Under the pieces are notes generated by a model. It searched no databases. It was not told where the DNA came from and saw only the letters and a list, made by a program, of their open reading frames with translations. A DNA stretch of 64,000 bases, taken from positions 2,408,843-2,472,842 of the forward strand of contig JAQFVV010000141.1 of NCBI GenBank assembly GCA_028023455.1, read 5' to 3'. Origin of the DNA: Epiperipatus broadwayi. Taxonomy: Eukaryota; Onychophora; Udeonychophora; Euonychophora; Peripatidae. Positions within the stretch are counted from its first letter, which is position 1. Every line of letters begins with the position of its first letter. This document shows positions 23,003 through 35,108 of this stretch, piece after piece. The position numbers were made by a program, and so were the translations under genes.

Positions 23003-24572
23003 TGTAACTAGTCGGGTTTAAACCCTAGTTACAAGGTAGAAAGGCGCACACATATGTTATATAGTTTTAAAATTAGTTTCATATAATTTTGATTTTATTT
23101 CGTTTTAATATTTATTTTGTTAGTGGGAGAAAATGTTTAAGATTTTATTTAAGTAAGAAAAGAGGGGGTGGGGGGGGAATTTGCGTTTTGTTTTTGTAAA
23201 AGTGGTATATGTATGTATTTGCGGTGTGGATAGACAATTTTAGAAAACGAGCGTATGAATACATTTTGGATCCAAGATAAGAGATTATTGTAAGAAAAAG
23301 AAAAAAAAAAGAAATATATTAAACATCGAAAATCTTATCTGGGGAATTTGAATGAAAATTAAAAAGAAGGTTGAAGTAAAAAGTTTCCGGAATGTTAATT
23401 GCCAAAATGTCCGAAGGTGCGAAAAGTTCTTTCTGCTTATTAGCTTAACTGGCCATCTATACCACGTGGTGGGGAAGAAGGGGACGGACTGTGGTTGCGA
23501 AAACAAAAGAAAAAGAAAAAGTGACAGGGGGAGTGAGATGTAGTTTTTTTTTTTTAACTAGTGTCAGATTATTTTTGGTCTTCAAAGAGGAAAGAAAGAA
23601 AAAGAAAGAAATATTTTCATTTTTTTTTTATATATTGAAGAAGAATAGCTAAGGCTACGGCCGAATATGAGTACAGTGGGGTAAAGGCTTAAGCGTGCTG
23701 GGATTTCTGGACCTTGCCCCGAAGAGGCCATGCAGCAGTGACCGGAGAACATCGACCGGAGACCTATCAACTTTTCGCAAGGGAATCGATCCGACTCGGA
23801 ATGAACTGAAGCGTGATGAACTGTCTCGTACGTTTTGCTTCGGATTTCATGTGTTTTTCTTCTTATTTTGATATCCCCGGGGATCACATCGGACAAAAAT
23901 TGCAGGTAATATGAACTTAAAATATTTTATTTTCCAAATATTATTACGTTTTCTGAAACCCTCAAGGAGAACGAACCAATGCAAGAGACTTATATTTTTT
24001 TTTTAAGATAAGGCCATTTTGAATACAGCTGATTAGATTTTATCTGTGTATACGTTCGTTTTTCTTATTCTATTGAAAATCCACACAGAATACATATATA
24101 GGTTTTATTGGGTTATGTAAATGTTAAATGGTGCGGGAAATATATTTTTATTAAAAGCAGAAAATATTATAATAAAAGATATGTTATATTAAGGTATATT
24201 GCATGTGTGTGTGTTATTATTTGACTCATGGAATATAGTTCATAAATTTAGACGATTGATCCGAGTTTCGTTGTTGGTTGCATAGAGTTTCTCCCGTACA
24301 TTTTTCCTACGGTTTATTAGCCACCCGCCCTGAGTACTGAGCTAGTGGAGAGGCCCTATTACTATCGTATTCTTCTCTTCCAGCATAATACTTATGTAAA
24401 AAGTAAGTTTGGCGCTTGGAGTCAATGATTGACGTCCATAAATATGCTGTGAGAGAAATACGAAATTTTCTTATCACTATTTTTTTTGCTTATAAAGAAA
24501 AAAGGGAAATATAGACATTTTTTTTTATGATAAGAACTAATAAGTATACGGTAAACGAGTACACCCGTTACA
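23003..24572 (+). mobile_element. Ty3/Gypsy element, 5' LTR
   Basis: A 1570-bp direct terminal repeat starting TGTAAC and ending GTTACA. It repeats at 28726 with an offset of 5723 bp. Through the visible part I find one substitution (CTGTGGTTGCG here, CTGTGTTTGCG in the 3' copy) plus small length differences in homopolymers. This near identity means a recent insertion, because both LTRs are made from one template. The start contains the palindrome ACTAGTCGGGTTTAAACCCTAGT. Open frames on both strands within the LTR are not genes. Confidence 0.95.
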
Positions 24573-24573
24573 A

Positions 24574-24590
24574 TGGCGTCCCAACTAAGG
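24574..24590 (+). promoter_or_regulatory. tRNA primer binding site
   Basis: TGGCGTCCCAACTAAGG begins one base after the LTR's terminal CA. The TGG start pairs with the CCA end of a tRNA, as expected for the minus-strand primer. The primer tRNA was not identified. Confidence 0.75.
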
Positions 24591-24922
24591 CTTTATGAAG
24601 AATGGAATGTATGGGGGCCCGAGTAGAAAGAGTAAAAATTCGATAAGGGAAAGGAGGGGGAGTAAAATAGAAATATTAGAGAGACGTGAAGTTTGTTTCG
24701 ATTAAAATAGTTTTATTGAAAGACAGAAAATAGTTTTCCGAGTGGTTGATAAAGAAATTAGACACGTAGCATGGCGCTTTGGGGGGGGGAAAAGAAAACC
24801 TACCACGTTGTGATTTTGGAAGCAGTCAAAACAAAGTACTACGATTTTTTTTTTTTCTCCTCATTTATATATATAATCAATACACGTATAATATAAAGGA
24901 CAGAGAATATAAAATAAGGAGG

Positions 24923-25560
24923 ATGGGACTGATAAAAATAAACACATATGAGGGGAGGAAGGAGGAGATGCCAACAGATCACCTTAGGAGTCTGCAAAGG
25001 TATTTCGAAGGGTATGGGATACCGGAAGAGATGAAGGCGATAGTAGCATCAGACCACCTTGAAGCTCAGGCTAGGGATTGGTGGAATTCACTGAGGCACC
25101 AGCCGCAGACATTTTTAGATTACAAGACAGCCCTGGAGAGAGTGTTCTGGAGTGAAGAGAGACAGGAGGATATTCGGTCCCGAATAATAAGGGAGAAGTT
25201 CCGAGAGGGTGGACCAGAGGAATACGTAGATTTCTTTTAGGCGACAAGTGGCCCTACTCAAGACGTTAAAAGCATGTGATTTGTCAGAGAAACAGATGGT
25301 AAAGACAGTATGTAATAACTTGCCCATAGAAATAAGAGTGATACTGGGAGAAGGGGAGAAATCTACTAAAGAAATAGACGAAGTATTGAGTAAAATGGAA
25401 GTGAGTGCGAAAATGAGACAGATACAGGGGGAAAAGGAAGTAGATCAAGGGAGAGACATAGGGTTCAGTCAACAATCGAATCCAAAATGTATGGGAAATC
25501 TGGTTTGTTCATGGGAGGACCGGGTACCAAGTTACGCATGCCAAACATGTCCAAAAATAC
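24923..25560 (+). pseudogene. Gypsy gag (capsid region), frameshifted
   Basis: The start is taken at MGLIKIN, following a purine-rich leader. The central part has the Retrotrans_gag signature (ARDWWNSLRHQPQTFLDYK, then ALERVFW and PEEYVDFF). At a run of four T near 25235-25238 the frame ends in TAG. The homologous continuation (RRQVALLKTLKACDLSEKQ) is in another frame, so the capsid domain itself is cut. I see no clear zinc knuckle after it; the C-rich stretch around 25500-25550 is only suggestive. The gag continues in one frame into the protease. Confidence 0.8.
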
Positions 25561-26399
25561 AGATAGCAACTGGACAGACGAAAGTGGAAGCACTTATAGA
25601 TACGGGAAGTCAGGTCTCTGTAATAACAGAGAGATTATATTATAAACTCATCAGGGAACAACCAAATATACCTGTTCTGCCTTTGAAAGCTGTACAGGTG
25701 GCAATGGCCAACAACAGAAAGGCAAAAGTTGAACCCAAACAGATATGGCTAAATGTTAAAATCCAGGGAGTAAGTTGTCCTCATGCATTTTTAATTATGA
25801 AAAATCTGATCTGTGATGTTCTATTAGGAACTGATTTCTTATACAAGTATAAGTGTAAGTTGGACTACGAAAGTGGACAAGCCACGTGTAATGGGGAGGT
25901 GATTGGTTTCGTGATGGACAGCACAGATGTTTCAATAGGCACTTTGCAAGTTGTCGATGACAACAAGGATGACGTGATAGAGGATAAGATAGAACAGGTA
26001 AAACTGGCTGGTGGAGAAGGGAAGGAAATGCTAAGAAAGATACTGAAAGACTACCATCAAGTGTTTTCAGATATACCAGGCATAATCCCAGGTTTCGAAC
26101 AAAGAATTCAGGTAAACGAAACTCAACCATTTAAGGCAAAATCATACCCCATCCCTCATCAGTATAGAGAACAGGTGAAAGCACAGATAGATCAAATGTT
26201 GGAATGGGGAATCATATCAAAAAGTTCATCGGCATACTGTTATCCAATAGTCGTGGTAAAGAAAAAAGATAACTCCGTACGGTTGTGCCTTGATGCGAGG
26301 CAATTGAATAAAGTCACAGTTCCAGATTGTAACATACCACCACCCATGCAAGAATTAATTGGTAGATTTAACGGAAAAAAAAATTTTCTCGACATTTGA
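25561..26399 (+). pseudogene. Gypsy pol: protease and start of reverse transcriptase
   Basis: The aspartic protease active site ALIDTGSQVSVI lies around 25595, followed by the LLGTDFL flap-side motif (about 25825), as in retropepsins. A linker then leads to the RT entry (YPIPHQYREQVKAQIDQML, SSSAYCYPIVVVKKKDNSVR and LCLDARQLNKVTV). The frame ends at 26399 just after a run of nine A (about 26377-26385). The RT continues in a different frame from there. Homopolymer position and near-identical LTRs make a sequencing error possible, but a real mutation cannot be excluded. Confidence 0.88.
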
Positions 26400-27935
26400 T
26401 CTGACAGCGAGTTACTGGCAGATAGGTCTACACCCGGAAGACCGCAAATATACTGCTTTTAGATATGACGGCTGCTCGTATCAGTTTAACCGCATGCCAT
26501 TTGGCCTAATTAACAGCGGGGCTGGTCTACTGCGGTGTTTAGATAAAGTATTATCTGCGGAAGTAAAAAAAATAATTACAATGTATGTGGACGATGTATT
26601 GATAGCGTCGGCTAACATGGAAGAACATGCCAAGGATGTGGAAATGTTTCTAAAGGAATGTTGGGATAAAGGAATTAAGGTAAACCTGAAGAAAAGCGTA
26701 CTGTTTCAGGAGGAGGTTACATTTTTGGGTCACCTTATAGGCGCTCAGGGTGTTCAGCCACACCCAGATAAAATTTTGGCCATCAAAGATTTTCCCGCAC
26801 CAAAATCAAAAAGGCAGGTACGATCCTTCTTGGGTATGTGTAATTTTTATAACCGGTTTCAGGAACAATTTGCTCAACATATGGAACCATTAGTTAGACT
26901 ATTGAGGAAAGATATGATGTGGGAGTGGGGTGAGGAGCAAAGTCAGGCATTCGAGAAGGTGAAGCAAGGGTTCATGAAACACGTAATGCTTGTTTTTCCG
27001 GACTTTGAAAAACCTTTCATAGTGCAAACCGACAGCAGTGGATACGGGCTGGGAGCGACAGTATCACAGATCCAAGAGGATGGTCAGGCAAAAGTACTAT
27101 ATTTTTTGAGTAGAATGCTCAAGGGCCCAGAGAAACATTACACTGTCACCGAAAAGGAAGCGTTGGCTATTGTTTGGTCATTTCAAAAACTCCGCACATT
27201 GTTGTTAGGGTCAAAAATAATTGTTGTTACAGATCATCAAAGTCTAGAATTTATTAACCACAGTTATCTGACAAACAGTCGGTTGGTAAGGTGGAGCTTA
27301 TACCTTCAAGAGTATAATTATGTGGTAAAACATTGTAAGGGGTCAGATAACGTCGTGGCTGATGTTCTGAGTCGCAATCCAGTACGTATGCCATCAAGTC
27401 ACCTGAAGGTTGAGAATTTATACGTGGCAGGGGTAAACTTGGGAATAAATGATAAGGTAGAGAATGACCTTAAAAGATTGGCCCAGTGTCAGAGGGATGA
27501 TGCTCATCTAGGTAAAATAATCGGACAACTGGAAGGGGAAGGGAGCAAAAATGAAAATGAGTCCAGACATGGGATACACCGATACAGACTTGATCAGAAG
27601 GTGCTCCAATACAAAATGGATGGGGGACCAGAAAGCTGGAGGCCGATAGTACCACAACCAATGAGGAATGCAGTGGTGACTCACGTCCACCAACTATATG
27701 GACATTATGGGGTGTGGAAAACAGAAAAGTGGCTTAAGAAGTGGTTTTATTGGCCGAACATGCATAGAACTATAGTAAAGATAATACATCAATGTGAACT
27801 TTGTCAAAAAACTAAACCTGCAAATAAAAATTATGCAGGTCCAATGAGCTCGATAATTCCAAGGAGGCCTCGTGAGATGATTGCCATAGATTATTACGGG
27901 CCATTACCCATGTTCAATAAAAACGATATTTGTTG
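26386..27935 (+). pseudogene. Gypsy pol: reverse transcriptase, RNase H and integrase start
   Basis: The RT continues with FSTFDLTASYWQIGL (motif A), FNRMPFGLINSG (motif B) and ITMYVDDVLIAS (catalytic YVDD, about 26583). RNase H follows: VQTDSSGYGLGA (about 27025), the VTEKEALAIV helix, TDHQSLEF and a final ADVLSRNP. The integrase begins with an HHCC zinc finger (HVHQLYGHYG, then CELCQK, about 27685-27810) and the first catalytic Asp in MIAIDYYGPLP (about 27880). The order PR-RT-RH-IN defines Ty3/Gypsy. Near 27925 the frame is lost and the integrase core continues in another frame. Confidence 0.92.
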
Positions 27936-28674
27936 GTGGTGTATGATTTATTTAGTAAGTTTGTGGCCGCGTATCCAATGAATCAAGCCAATGCCCGAAA
28001 CACCATACGTTTGCTAGAGAAGGAATATTTTGCTACCATAGGAAAACCCCAAAGTGTCCTATCGGACCATGGTACACCGTTTATTTCGGGAGAATGGAAA
28101 GCATGGATTCACAGGTCTGGGATCCAACATGTACTAACATCGATTAGAAATCCTCAATCAAACCCATGTGAGCGGGTGATGCGTGAGTTGGGTCGGTTGT
28201 TTAGGACCTACATCCCCACTAATCACCGCGGATGGGTTAAGAAAATTCCAGAAATACTTAATTATATAAATTGGGCAGTTAACGAGTCCACCGGATTTTC
28301 TCCCCATGCGACTCCAGTTTGGGAAACATGCTCCTAAATTGATCAAGACCAAAATACCAGGACCAAAGGAATTGCCGATCAACATGGAGGAGGATCGAGA
28401 GCGGGCATATCATACACTTTTAAAAAGGAGTCAAGAAAGAAATAAACACACCCTGGGGAGGCCGTATCATTTTAAAGTGGGTGATCTAGTCATGGTAAAG
28501 ACGCCACATGTGAGCGAACCGGGAAAATTTATTTGTAAAAAATTTTGTAGTTTATATGATGGACCGTACCCTATTGTTAAGTGTCAGGGTGATAACGCTT
28601 TCTGGGTGAATACGGGGCAAGAGGTGAAGGGATCATACAATGCCCGTTCACTCAAGCCCGTGCCACCGAACTAG
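27930..28674 (+). pseudogene. Gypsy pol: integrase core and C-terminus, frameshifted
   Basis: The core continues with DLFSKFVAAYP, the second catalytic Asp in LSDHGTPFISG (about 28065) and the Glu in CERVMRELGRL (about 28170), giving a complete DDE set across two frames. A CCCC run near 28302 coincides with another shift. The C-terminal domain (KHAPKLIKTK, then FKVGDLVMVKTP and YDGPYPIVK) then runs to a TAG at 28672. There is no env-like open frame between this stop and the LTR, which starts about 50 bp later. Confidence 0.9.
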
Positions 28675-28710
28675 GAGCCGTTCAAATACGTAGACCGTAT
28701 TTAAAGGCTT

Positions 28711-28725
28711 CCGGGAGGAGGGTAC
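28711..28725 (+). promoter_or_regulatory. polypurine tract
   Basis: GGGAGGAGGG immediately precedes the 3' LTR, the usual place of the plus-strand primer. Confidence 0.7.
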
Positions 28726-30237
28726 TGTAACTAGTCGGGTTTAAACCCTAGTTACAAGGTAGAAAGGCGCACACATATGTTATATAGTTTTAAAATTAGT
28801 TTCATATAATTTTGATTTTATTTCGTTTTAATATTTATTTTGTTAGTGGGAGAAAATGTTTAAGATTTTATTTAAGTAAGAAAAGAGGGGGTGGGGGGGG
28901 AATTTGCGTTTTGTTTTTGTAAAAGTGGTATATGTATGTATTTGCGGTGTGGATAGACAATTTTAGAAAACGAGCGTATGAATACATTTTGGATCCAAGA
29001 TAAGAGATTATTGTAAGAAAAAGAAAAAAAAAAAAAGAAATATATTAAACATCGAAAATCTTATCTGGGGAATTTGAATGAAAATTAAAAAGAAGGTTGA
29101 AGTAAAAAGTTTCCGGAATGTTAATTGCCAAAATGTCCGAAGGTGCGAAAAGTTCTTTCTGCTTATTAGCTTAACTGGCCATCTATACCACGTGGTGGGG
29201 AAGAAGGGGACGGACTGTGTTTGCGAAAACAAAAGAAAAAGAAAAAGTGACAGGGGGAGTGAGATGTAGTTTTTTTTTTTAACTAGTGTCAGATTATTTT
29301 TGGTCTTCAAAGAGGAAAGAAAGAAAAAGAAAGAAATATTTTCATTTTTTTTTTATATATTGAAGAAGAATAGCTAAGGCTACGGCCGAATATGAGTACA
29401 GTGGGGTAAAGGCTTAAGCGTGCTGGGATTTCTGGACCTTGCCCCGAAGAGGCCATGCAGCAGTGACCGGAGAACATCGACCGGAGACCTATCAACTTTT
29501 CGCAAGGGAATCGATCCGACTCGGAATGAACTGAAGCGTGATGAACTGTCTCGTACGTTTTGCTTCGGATTTCATGTGTTTTTCTTCTTATTTTGATATC
29601 CCCGGGGATCACATCGGACAAAAATTGCAGGTAATATGAACTTAAAATATTTTATTTTCCAAATATTATTACGTTTTCTGAAACCCTCAAGGAGAACGAA
29701 CCAATGCAAGAGACTTATATTTTTTTTTTTTAAGATAAGGCCATTTTGAATACAGCTGATTAGATTTTATCTGTGTATACGTTCGTTTTTCTTATTCTAT
29801 TGAAAATCCACACAGAATACATATATAGGTTTTATTGGGTTATGTAAATGTTAAATGGTGCGGGAAATATATTTTTATTAAAAGCAGAAAATATTATAAT
29901 AAAAGATATGTTATATTAAGGTATATTGCATGTGTGTGTGTTATTATTTGACTCATGGAATATAGTTCATAAATTTAGACGATTGATCCGAGTTTCGTTG
30001 TTGGTTGCATAGAGTTTCTCCCGTACATTTTTCCTACGGTTTATTAGCCACCCGCCCTGAGTACTGAGCTAGTGGAGAGGCCCTATTACTATCGTATTCT
30101 TCTCTTCCAGCATAATACTTATGTAAAAAGTAAGTTTGGCGCTTGGAGTCAATGATTGACGTCCATAAATATGCTGTGAGAGAAATACGAAATTTTCTTA
30201 TCACTATTTTTTTTGCTTATAAAGAAAAAAGGGAAAT
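28726..30237 (+). mobile_element. Ty3/Gypsy element, 3' LTR, cut by assembly gap
   Basis: Repeat of 23003 onward. It is readable as far as the equivalent of about 24511, then lost in Ns, so the last ~60 bp and any target duplication are not visible. Confidence 0.95.
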
Positions 30238-30737
30238 NNNNNNNNNNNNNNNNNNNNNNNNNNNNNNNNNNNNNNNNNNNNNNNNNNNNNNNNNNNNNNN
30301 NNNNNNNNNNNNNNNNNNNNNNNNNNNNNNNNNNNNNNNNNNNNNNNNNNNNNNNNNNNNNNNNNNNNNNNNNNNNNNNNNNNNNNNNNNNNNNNNNNNN
30401 NNNNNNNNNNNNNNNNNNNNNNNNNNNNNNNNNNNNNNNNNNNNNNNNNNNNNNNNNNNNNNNNNNNNNNNNNNNNNNNNNNNNNNNNNNNNNNNNNNNN
30501 NNNNNNNNNNNNNNNNNNNNNNNNNNNNNNNNNNNNNNNNNNNNNNNNNNNNNNNNNNNNNNNNNNNNNNNNNNNNNNNNNNNNNNNNNNNNNNNNNNNN
30601 NNNNNNNNNNNNNNNNNNNNNNNNNNNNNNNNNNNNNNNNNNNNNNNNNNNNNNNNNNNNNNNNNNNNNNNNNNNNNNNNNNNNNNNNNNNNNNNNNNNN
30701 NNNNNNNNNNNNNNNNNNNNNNNNNNNNNNNNNNNNN
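30238..30737. other. assembly gap of 500 N
   Basis: Exactly 500 Ns, which suggests a placeholder and not a measured length. It falls at the end of an LTR next to a TA repeat, both hard to assemble. Open frames drawn through it are meaningless. Confidence 0.99.
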
Positions 30738-30777
30738 GGTTGTATACTATATATATATATATATATAGTAAACAACC
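30738..30777. repeat. imperfect palindromic TA repeat
   Basis: GGTTGTATACTATA-(TA)n-TATAGTAAACAACC, imperfect hairpin at the gap edge. Confidence 0.8.
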
Positions 30778-33103
<2,326 letters not shown>

Positions 33104-35038
33104 ATTAGATGTGTTATGTTGGACTATTTCCATCATCTATGAGTGAATGTTGAATGTATAAAAAACTTTAAACTTTATTTAAACTTTCCTAATACAAACA
33201 ACTTTTAGTAATAACACAGGTTAGTAATTACACCTAAGTTTCGAGTAATATTATTTTCCACTCTTCTTCAGGTGTTGCTGGCCTATATGCACCGTGACAA
33301 TATTCGTTTAGCAGTTTACCTCGCACTTTTAGATTCTTGATTATTGAATTTAAGGCAAACACACTACCAACTGAACTATTCTGTCAAAGGCAATGTATGG
33401 TAGAAATTTGATATATTTATATGTGAGAGGTGGTTCAAAACCTCCTGATTCCTTCATTTTTTTTATGAGCAAGGCTAATTAGTTTCCTTTTTTTATTGTT
33501 TACTATTTTTCCTAAAAGCAAGATTAATTAGAGGCTTTCATACATTGTATATTGCCACACTAAGTTGACTTATAGGATTATTTACCATTGTCATCTTCCT
33601 TGAATTTTCTTCTATACAATTTTTTCTTTATACAATTACTTTGTATTTTCCCAGTTAGACATATAGTCATTAGTACATACATGATATGCTATTGTTGACC
33701 CATCTGTTTTTTTAACCATTACTTTCTGTTCTTTTAATCACTGTTCTATTTCATTTTACATTCACATGGTATTTCATAGATGAAGTTTTTATTCTTCAGC
33801 ATTTCCAGTTTAGGTTTAGCAGAAGTAAGAATTCATCAAAGTGTGGTATGGATTGGAAAGCTGTTCTAATGTTATATTGACTGCATACTTTGTTTCATTT
33901 GTCTGTCATTTATGGTATGTATGGATACACTACCATAACAAAAATGTTTTCTCTTTGGTGTATCTTTGTGTTATCTACTTTTGACGACTGATGATGGATA
34001 ACCATTCTTCATAAGCATTTGTTTTATATGATCTTTTTTTCCAAATCATTGGTTACTGAACAAACCTCCTTTGCTCTGTTCCTTAGTGATAGTACAATTC
34101 CATGTTTAGTGCTTCTTCTATGATTGGATGTATATGCCAAGTACTTGCCAGGGTGTGTTTGTTTCCTATACACTGCTGCTTTTATTTTGCCCTGAGAGAG
34201 TCTTGTTACAAGAATATCCAATAATGCCAATTTTTGTTCTGAATCCATTGGGAATTTAATTGTAGGAGATATGTTACTAATATGCATCCAGAATGACTGT
34301 AATTGTATCTAACCATATGAATGTACCACATATGTATCATCAACCTAGTAGAGTCACCCTTTAGATGGACATGGAGTAGTATTCATGGCTATGGTTTCAA
34401 GTTTTTCCATGTGAATGTTCTGAGCAAGTGTGACAGTGGTGATCCCATGGCCATCCCTTGATTTTGTTGGAATAAATCTGAGTTATATTGACAGTATGTT
34501 GTTATGCTTAAGGCACTAATAATAATTCCATTGTACTATCAATAGGTAGATCTGTTCTAGTTGTAGACTATTATCACCATATAACCTTTTCTTTACAATA
34601 GACAATGCCTCATCACATGTTATATTTTTAAATAGACTTTCCACATCAAAGCTTGCCAATATGTCTGTTCTTTCTATTTTCATGTTCTTGATTAATTCTA
34701 TAAAGTGCATAGAATCCCTGACAAAAGATTGTGTCCTGTATGCCAATGTACTAAGAACTTTGAGAAGAAATCTTGACAAATTTTGACTTGGTGAATTTCT
34801 ATAACAATAGGTTTTAATGGAACATTGTCTTTATGGATTTTAGTTAGTCTATACAGGTGAGTAATCTTGCTGAAATATGAAGTTTTTTTTTTCTGAATCA
34901 TTGAAATACCTGTGATGCTAACCTGTGTCATAACTAACAGTTATTTGTATTTGAAAAGTTTAAATAAAGTTTAAAATTTTCTATATATTCAACATTCACT
35001 CATAGATGATGGAAGTTGGCTAACATAACATATCTAAT
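33104..35038 (-). mobile_element. Penelope-like element family C bounded by 121-bp inverted repeats
   Basis: Left 33104-33224 and right 34918-35038 are inverted repeats (ATTAGATRTGTTATGTT at the outer ends; CCATCATCTATGAGTGAATG and GTTTAAATAAAGTTTAAA-like blocks within), with a few mismatches. Between them on the minus strand lie RT fragments in broken frames: LYRLTKIHKDNVPLKPIV (about 34860), ILASFDVESLFKNITCDEA (motif A, about 34660), and the thumb block LALLDILVTRL with YRKQTHPGKYLAYTSNH (about 34240-34120). Only a decayed endonuclease C-terminal trace (around 33560-33650) is seen. PLEs are known with direct or inverted flanking repeats, which fits. The family is distinct from A, B and D. 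Confidence 0.82.
33229..33275 (-). ncRNA. degenerate hammerhead-like motif in PLE C
   Basis: The minus strand shows CTGAAGA (33265-33271), a stem II GAGT/ACTC, and GAAAC (about 33238-33242), followed by TTA. ACACC and GGTGT could pair as helix I, but the register clashes with the core C. It lies just inside the left inverted repeat, the position expected for a PLE ribozyme. Confidence 0.4.
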
Positions 35039-35108
35039 ACCTTAATCTAGTATTGAATTAAACCTTTACTATGCAGTAAGTAATTTATTTTATTAGATAG
35101 ACTGATTT

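Noticed and set aside
23285-23896. Open frames within the LTRs on both strands, repeated at 29008-29621
   Set aside because: Identical in both LTRs, with no domain; LTR sequence carries regulatory signals and not genes.
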